17,145 nucleotides of DNA from an uncultured Blautia sp. (GTDB lineage Bacteria > Bacillota > Clostridia > Lachnospirales > Lachnospiraceae): the NCBI GenBank assembly GCA_900539525.1, contig UQCM01000058.1:1-17145 (forward strand). Reading direction: 5' to 3'. Both the position numbers and the translations under genes were made by a program. A model generated the notes under the pieces. That model worked only from the letters and a program-made list of their open reading frames with translations, did not search any database and was not told where the DNA came from. Below are positions 14,982 to 17,145 of the stretch, piece after piece (position 1 is the first letter of the stretch; each line of letters opens with the position of its first letter).

Positions 14982-16683
14982 GCTGTCTCCCCCTCTCCTT
15001 TTTCTCTTCATAACTCCCGTCAATATTCTCCCGGTACAGGGCAACCGATTTCAGAATCTGTTGCTGAAGCTTCCGTGATGCCTGCTGTGTCACAGACAGC
15101 GCCTTCGATGCTTCTTCGATGTGCTCCAGAAGTCCGCACACCTTCTCCTGCGGCACTCCTGTCTCTGCAAAGCCGTGCCGGTGTTCATTCAGCAGACCGG
15201 AAATCTCACGGTACATCGTCAGCCGGATGTATGCACCATCGCTGTCCTCATAATGCTCCGCATGCTCCATGCACTGCTCAAGAGCTTCCAGAAGGCGATC
15301 ATACTCTTCCCTTACCGGCTCCCGGATACTGGTGGCATTTACGATATACTCTGCATAAAACTCCCCCACCATCCGGTAGCTCTGTGCGATTTCAAAATAC
15401 GGATACGCCTCATCCCCTCTCTTCGAAATCTCCTGAAAATACGGATATGCCTTCAGCACTCTCGCCCGGAAGGATTGATCTCCCCCGGAATAGAGATAAA
15501 AGTATGTAATTCCCGCCTCATAAAGAAGATCCAGATACTCCTGCTTCCCTGTATCAAACCCTTCCCTGTTCCTGTTGAATACGGCCGTAAACTGCCCGCT
15601 CTCCTCATCGGTAAAACGGCCCTGATCCTGATACGCCTGCAAAAGCTTTCTGTATGCGCGCGTATCTGCACCGGACAGTTCGATGGCATCCAGATAGGCC
15701 TCCACCTTTGCCTCATACGGGGTTGACAGTGAAACATCGATCATCCGCCGGTAATCTCTGCTGTTGACGTAATCACACGCCGCTTTTCCCGCGATTCCCG
15801 CCACTCCGAAAAGCAGGGTAATGGAAGCTACAGCGATAAATGCCGCCAGCTTTCGTTTTTGTCTCTTCTTATAGGAATCCTCTTCCTCTTCATAATGCTC
15901 CAGCGCATACAGAAGCTCATGACAGCTCTGGTATCGATCTTTCGGATCAAGCGCCGTACACTTGTCAATGATGTGCTCCAGACCGCCGGACAGTTCCGGC
16001 TTCCACGTCCGGACGGGTGCATATACATAATCCTCTGCTCCCGGATACTGCCCGGTCAGCAGGTGATGCATCGTCATGCCCAGAGCATAAATATCAGATC
16101 TGGCATCTGTCTGCCTACCTCCGTGCTGCTCCGGCGGCGCATATCCTCTGGTTCCTAAAGTGGTGGTATCTGCATGACTTTCCTCCTTATACTCCCGTGC
16201 GATCCCGAAATCGATCACCTTGATATTTCCCTCCGGACGCAGAATGATATTGGCCGGCTTCATATCCCGGTAGATCACAGGGGGCTTCTGCCCGTGCAGA
16301 TAGGCCAGAACATCACAGATCTGCTTCGCCCAGTCAAGCACCAGCTCCTGGGGCTGCGGCCCGTATTCCCTCAAAAGTCTGTCCAGGGACTCTCCCTCGA
16401 TATAATCCATAACAATATAAATCTTCTGTCCGCTCTCAATAATATCCACGATCCTCGGCAGTGCCGGGTGATCCAGCCGTTTCATCAGATTCGCTTCCGC
16501 CAGCAGGCTTTTAACAGCCATCTGCCCTTCCCTGCTTTTTGCGTTTTTGTGGATCTCTTTTACTGCCCACTGCTTATTCAGACGCCTGTCCATCGCCAGA
16601 TATATGACCGACATCCCGCCTTTACCAATCTGCTTAAGGATCTCGTACTTTCCGTCAATTACAGTGCCCGCACGTGTCGCCAT
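14974..16683 (-). CDS. transmembrane Ser/Thr protein kinase with extracytoplasmic helical domain
   Basis: A 569-residue Hanks-type kinase. Residues 13-265 hold the kinase: GKGGMSV loop (20-26), catalytic lysine K42 in AVKEI, helix-C E63, YRDMKPANI (138-146) with D140 and N145, DFG at 158-160, an activation loop with TTTLGT (173-178) and APPE (182-185). All catalytic residues are present; HRD is YRD. One membrane helix (about 279-299) leads to about 270 helical, TPR-like residues outside the cell. Kinase, one helix and helical outer domain is the EssB layout, but EssB is a pseudokinase of about 440 residues. The ATG at 16683 follows GGGAG at eight bases. As first gene of the operon it may both build and regulate the secretion apparatus, perhaps through EssC's FHA domain. 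It is not PknB: PASTA repeats are absent. Confidence 0.92.
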   Translation of the reverse strand: MATRAGTVIDGKYEILKQIGKGGMSVIYLAMDRRLNKQWAVKEIHKNAKSREGQMAVKSLLAEANLMKRLDHPALPRIVDIIESGQKIYIVMDYIEGESLDRLLREYGPQPQELVLDWAKQICDVLAYLHGQKPPVIYRDMKPANIILRPEGNIKVIDFGIAREYKEESHADTTTLGTRGYAPPEQHGGRQTDARSDIYALGMTMHHLLTGQYPGAEDYVYAPVRTWKPELSGGLEHIIDKCTALDPKDRYQSCHELLYALEHYEEEEDSYKKRQKRKLAAFIAVASITLLFGVAGIAGKAACDYVNSRDYRRMIDVSLSTPYEAKVEAYLDAIELSGADTRAYRKLLQAYQDQGRFTDEESGQFTAVFNRNREGFDTGKQEYLDLLYEAGITYFYLYSGGDQSFRARVLKAYPYFQEISKRGDEAYPYFEIAQSYRMVGEFYAEYIVNATSIREPVREEYDRLLEALEQCMEHAEHYEDSDGAYIRLTMYREISGLLNEHRHGFAETGVPQEKVCGLLEHIEEASKALSVTQQASRKLQQQILKSVALYRENIDGSYEEKKERGRQHG

Positions 16684-16727
16684 ACGACCATCTCCCTGTT
16701 CCTGTGCTGCTGTATGATTGCTATGTT

Positions 16728-16823
16728 GTTTTGCATGGTTGTTATATTACTTTTATGGTGTTGCTGCATTGTTTTGCATGGTTCTACGTTGCTTTGCATG
16801 GTTCTACGTTGTTTTGTATTGTT
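16728..16823. repeat. direct repeats with TTTGCATGGTT core upstream of the kinase gene
   Basis: Two adjacent 20-bp units (16771-16790 and 16791-16810) differ at one base. Partial copies lie at 16728-16740 and, more diverged, at 16811-16823. The shared core is TTTGCATGGTT. Their spacing and place just upstream of the first gene look like binding sites for a regulator or an RNA-level element, but neutral slippage is possible. Confidence 0.75.
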
Positions 16824-16845
16824 GTTTTGATTTCAGTATCAAAAC
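16824..16845. repeat. 8-bp perfect inverted repeat in the leader
   Basis: GTTTTGAT (16824-16831) and ATCAAAAC (16838-16845) are perfect reverse complements around a six-base centre. It abuts the direct-repeat block. It could be an operator or an AU-rich RNA hairpin. It is not followed by a T-tract on the minus strand, so it is not an intrinsic terminator. Confidence 0.55.
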
Positions 16846-16957
16846 TGTTTACGTATGATTCATTTGTTTTAATGCCTGTCTGGAAATAAAGATATTCTGT
16901 GCTCCGTGATTTTAAATTCTGAGAAAACATGTTATGTGTTCAGATTAAATGATCGAC

Positions 16958-16980
16958 AACTGTTCCATTTCATAACAGTT
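16958..16980. repeat. 7-bp inverted repeat just inside the operon transcript
   Basis: AACTGTT (16958-16964) and AACAGTT (16974-16980) are perfect reverse complements nine bases apart. The site lies about 50-70 bases downstream of the predicted transcription start, where a repressor could block elongation; it could also form a hairpin in the leader RNA. Confidence 0.5.
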
Positions 16981-17035
16981 CAATAGATTTGTTTAACATC
17001 GATAAATTATTTGATATGTGTTTTTTATGTTTTAT

Positions 17036-17064
17036 ATTATAGTTTATTTCTATTTTATTGTCAA
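17036..17064 (-). promoter_or_regulatory. consensus sigma-A promoter of the secretion operon
   Basis: On the minus strand TTGACA (17064-17059) is followed by exactly 17 bases and TATAAT (17041-17036), a perfect match at both boxes and spacing in very AT-rich DNA. The predicted start is near 17029. It faces the kinase gene and no other gene intervenes, so it should drive the whole cluster. Confidence 0.82.
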
Positions 17065-17097
17065 GTAATTTCTCTTTTTGCTTATTTGACCTATAAG

Positions 17098-17139
17098 CCA
17101 TTTATGATAATGTCCTAGTATACCACATATGAAAATGTC
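17098..17139. repeat. 17-bp direct repeat at the right edge; possible insertion-sequence end
   Basis: 17098-17114 and 17123-17139 match at 14 of 17 positions with a period of 25 bases and share a TGAxAATGTC core. Multiple repeats of this sort just inside the ends are typical of IS21-family elements, and the core resembles ends I recall from Firmicute members. The element itself would lie beyond the window, so this is tentative. Confidence 0.35.
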
Positions 17140-17145
17140 TCAGAT

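Larger units (their letters stand above)
16684..17029 (-). other. long 5' leader of the secretion operon
   Basis: About 345 bases between the predicted transcription start and the kinase ATG contain no convincing gene. They hold an inverted repeat near the start of the transcript (16958-16980), another at 16824-16845, and several short direct repeats closest to the kinase gene. The region is AT-rich compared with the operon. I do not recognise a known riboswitch. Confidence 0.6.

Noticed and set aside
16659..16799. A 46-codon minus-strand open frame in the leader, overlapping the kinase start
   Set aside because: It begins within the direct repeats, has no ribosome-binding site, and its Gln/Asn/His-rich product follows from the repeat sequence. 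A regulatory upstream frame is not excluded but not supported.
1..17145. CRISPR array, tRNA or rRNA genes
   Set aside because: No regularly spaced identical repeats with unique spacers and no tRNA- or rRNA-like segments were seen; the repeats found are too few or too short.

Overview
The window holds one leftward (minus-strand) gene cluster of about 16.5 kb encoding a divergent type VII (ESX/WXG100) secretion system. Roughly 50% GC coding DNA with AT-rich gaps, strong GGAGG ribosome-binding sites, consensus sigma-A promoters, a WXG100/YukD/EssC gene set and a kinase with an intact catalytic core all point to a Gram-positive Firmicute. Protein style and intergenic repeats suggest a gut Lachnospiraceae-like Clostridium relative; that assignment is inference.

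Layout in transcription order (right to left). At about 17.06 kb is a perfect sigma-A promoter (TTGACA, 17 bp, TATAAT). It is followed by a leader of about 345 nt with two inverted repeats and a family of short direct repeats. Then come a transmembrane Ser/Thr kinase with an extracytoplasmic helical domain (16683-14974), a one-helix membrane protein (14981-14493), a giant 1801-residue membrane-anchored protein of about 14 Ig-like modules (14450-9045), EssC with an FHA domain, two membrane helices and three ATPase domains (9048-4297), and a YukD/EsaB ubiquitin-like protein (4164-3916). Five different WXG100 proteins lie between 3854 and 2071. They are followed by a WXG-like/HExxH metallopeptidase candidate effector (1954-1034) and a small membrane protein that could be its immunity partner (1010-606). 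A separate promoter then drives a 64-codon gene (452-258), which ends at a clear intrinsic terminator (233-199).

How it may work: EssC is the motor and YukD an accessory. The five WXG100 proteins and the metallopeptidase protein are the likely substrates. No EsaA, EssA or EssB homologue is recognisable here. The kinase (cytosolic kinase, one membrane helix, extracytoplasmic helices) has EssB-like architecture but keeps its catalytic residues. The Ig-repeat protein could supply the long surface structure that EsaA provides in Staphylococcus and Bacillus. An active kinase beside an FHA-bearing EssC suggests phospho-threonine control of secretion; this is a hypothesis.

Non-coding structure includes a 32-bp repeat present twice in opposite orientation (108-139 and 3191-3222), an 18-bp imperfect inverted pair flanking the 64-codon gene, tandem repeats between essC and yukD, an in-frame 12-bp repeat inside essC, and direct repeats at the right edge that may be an insertion-sequence end.
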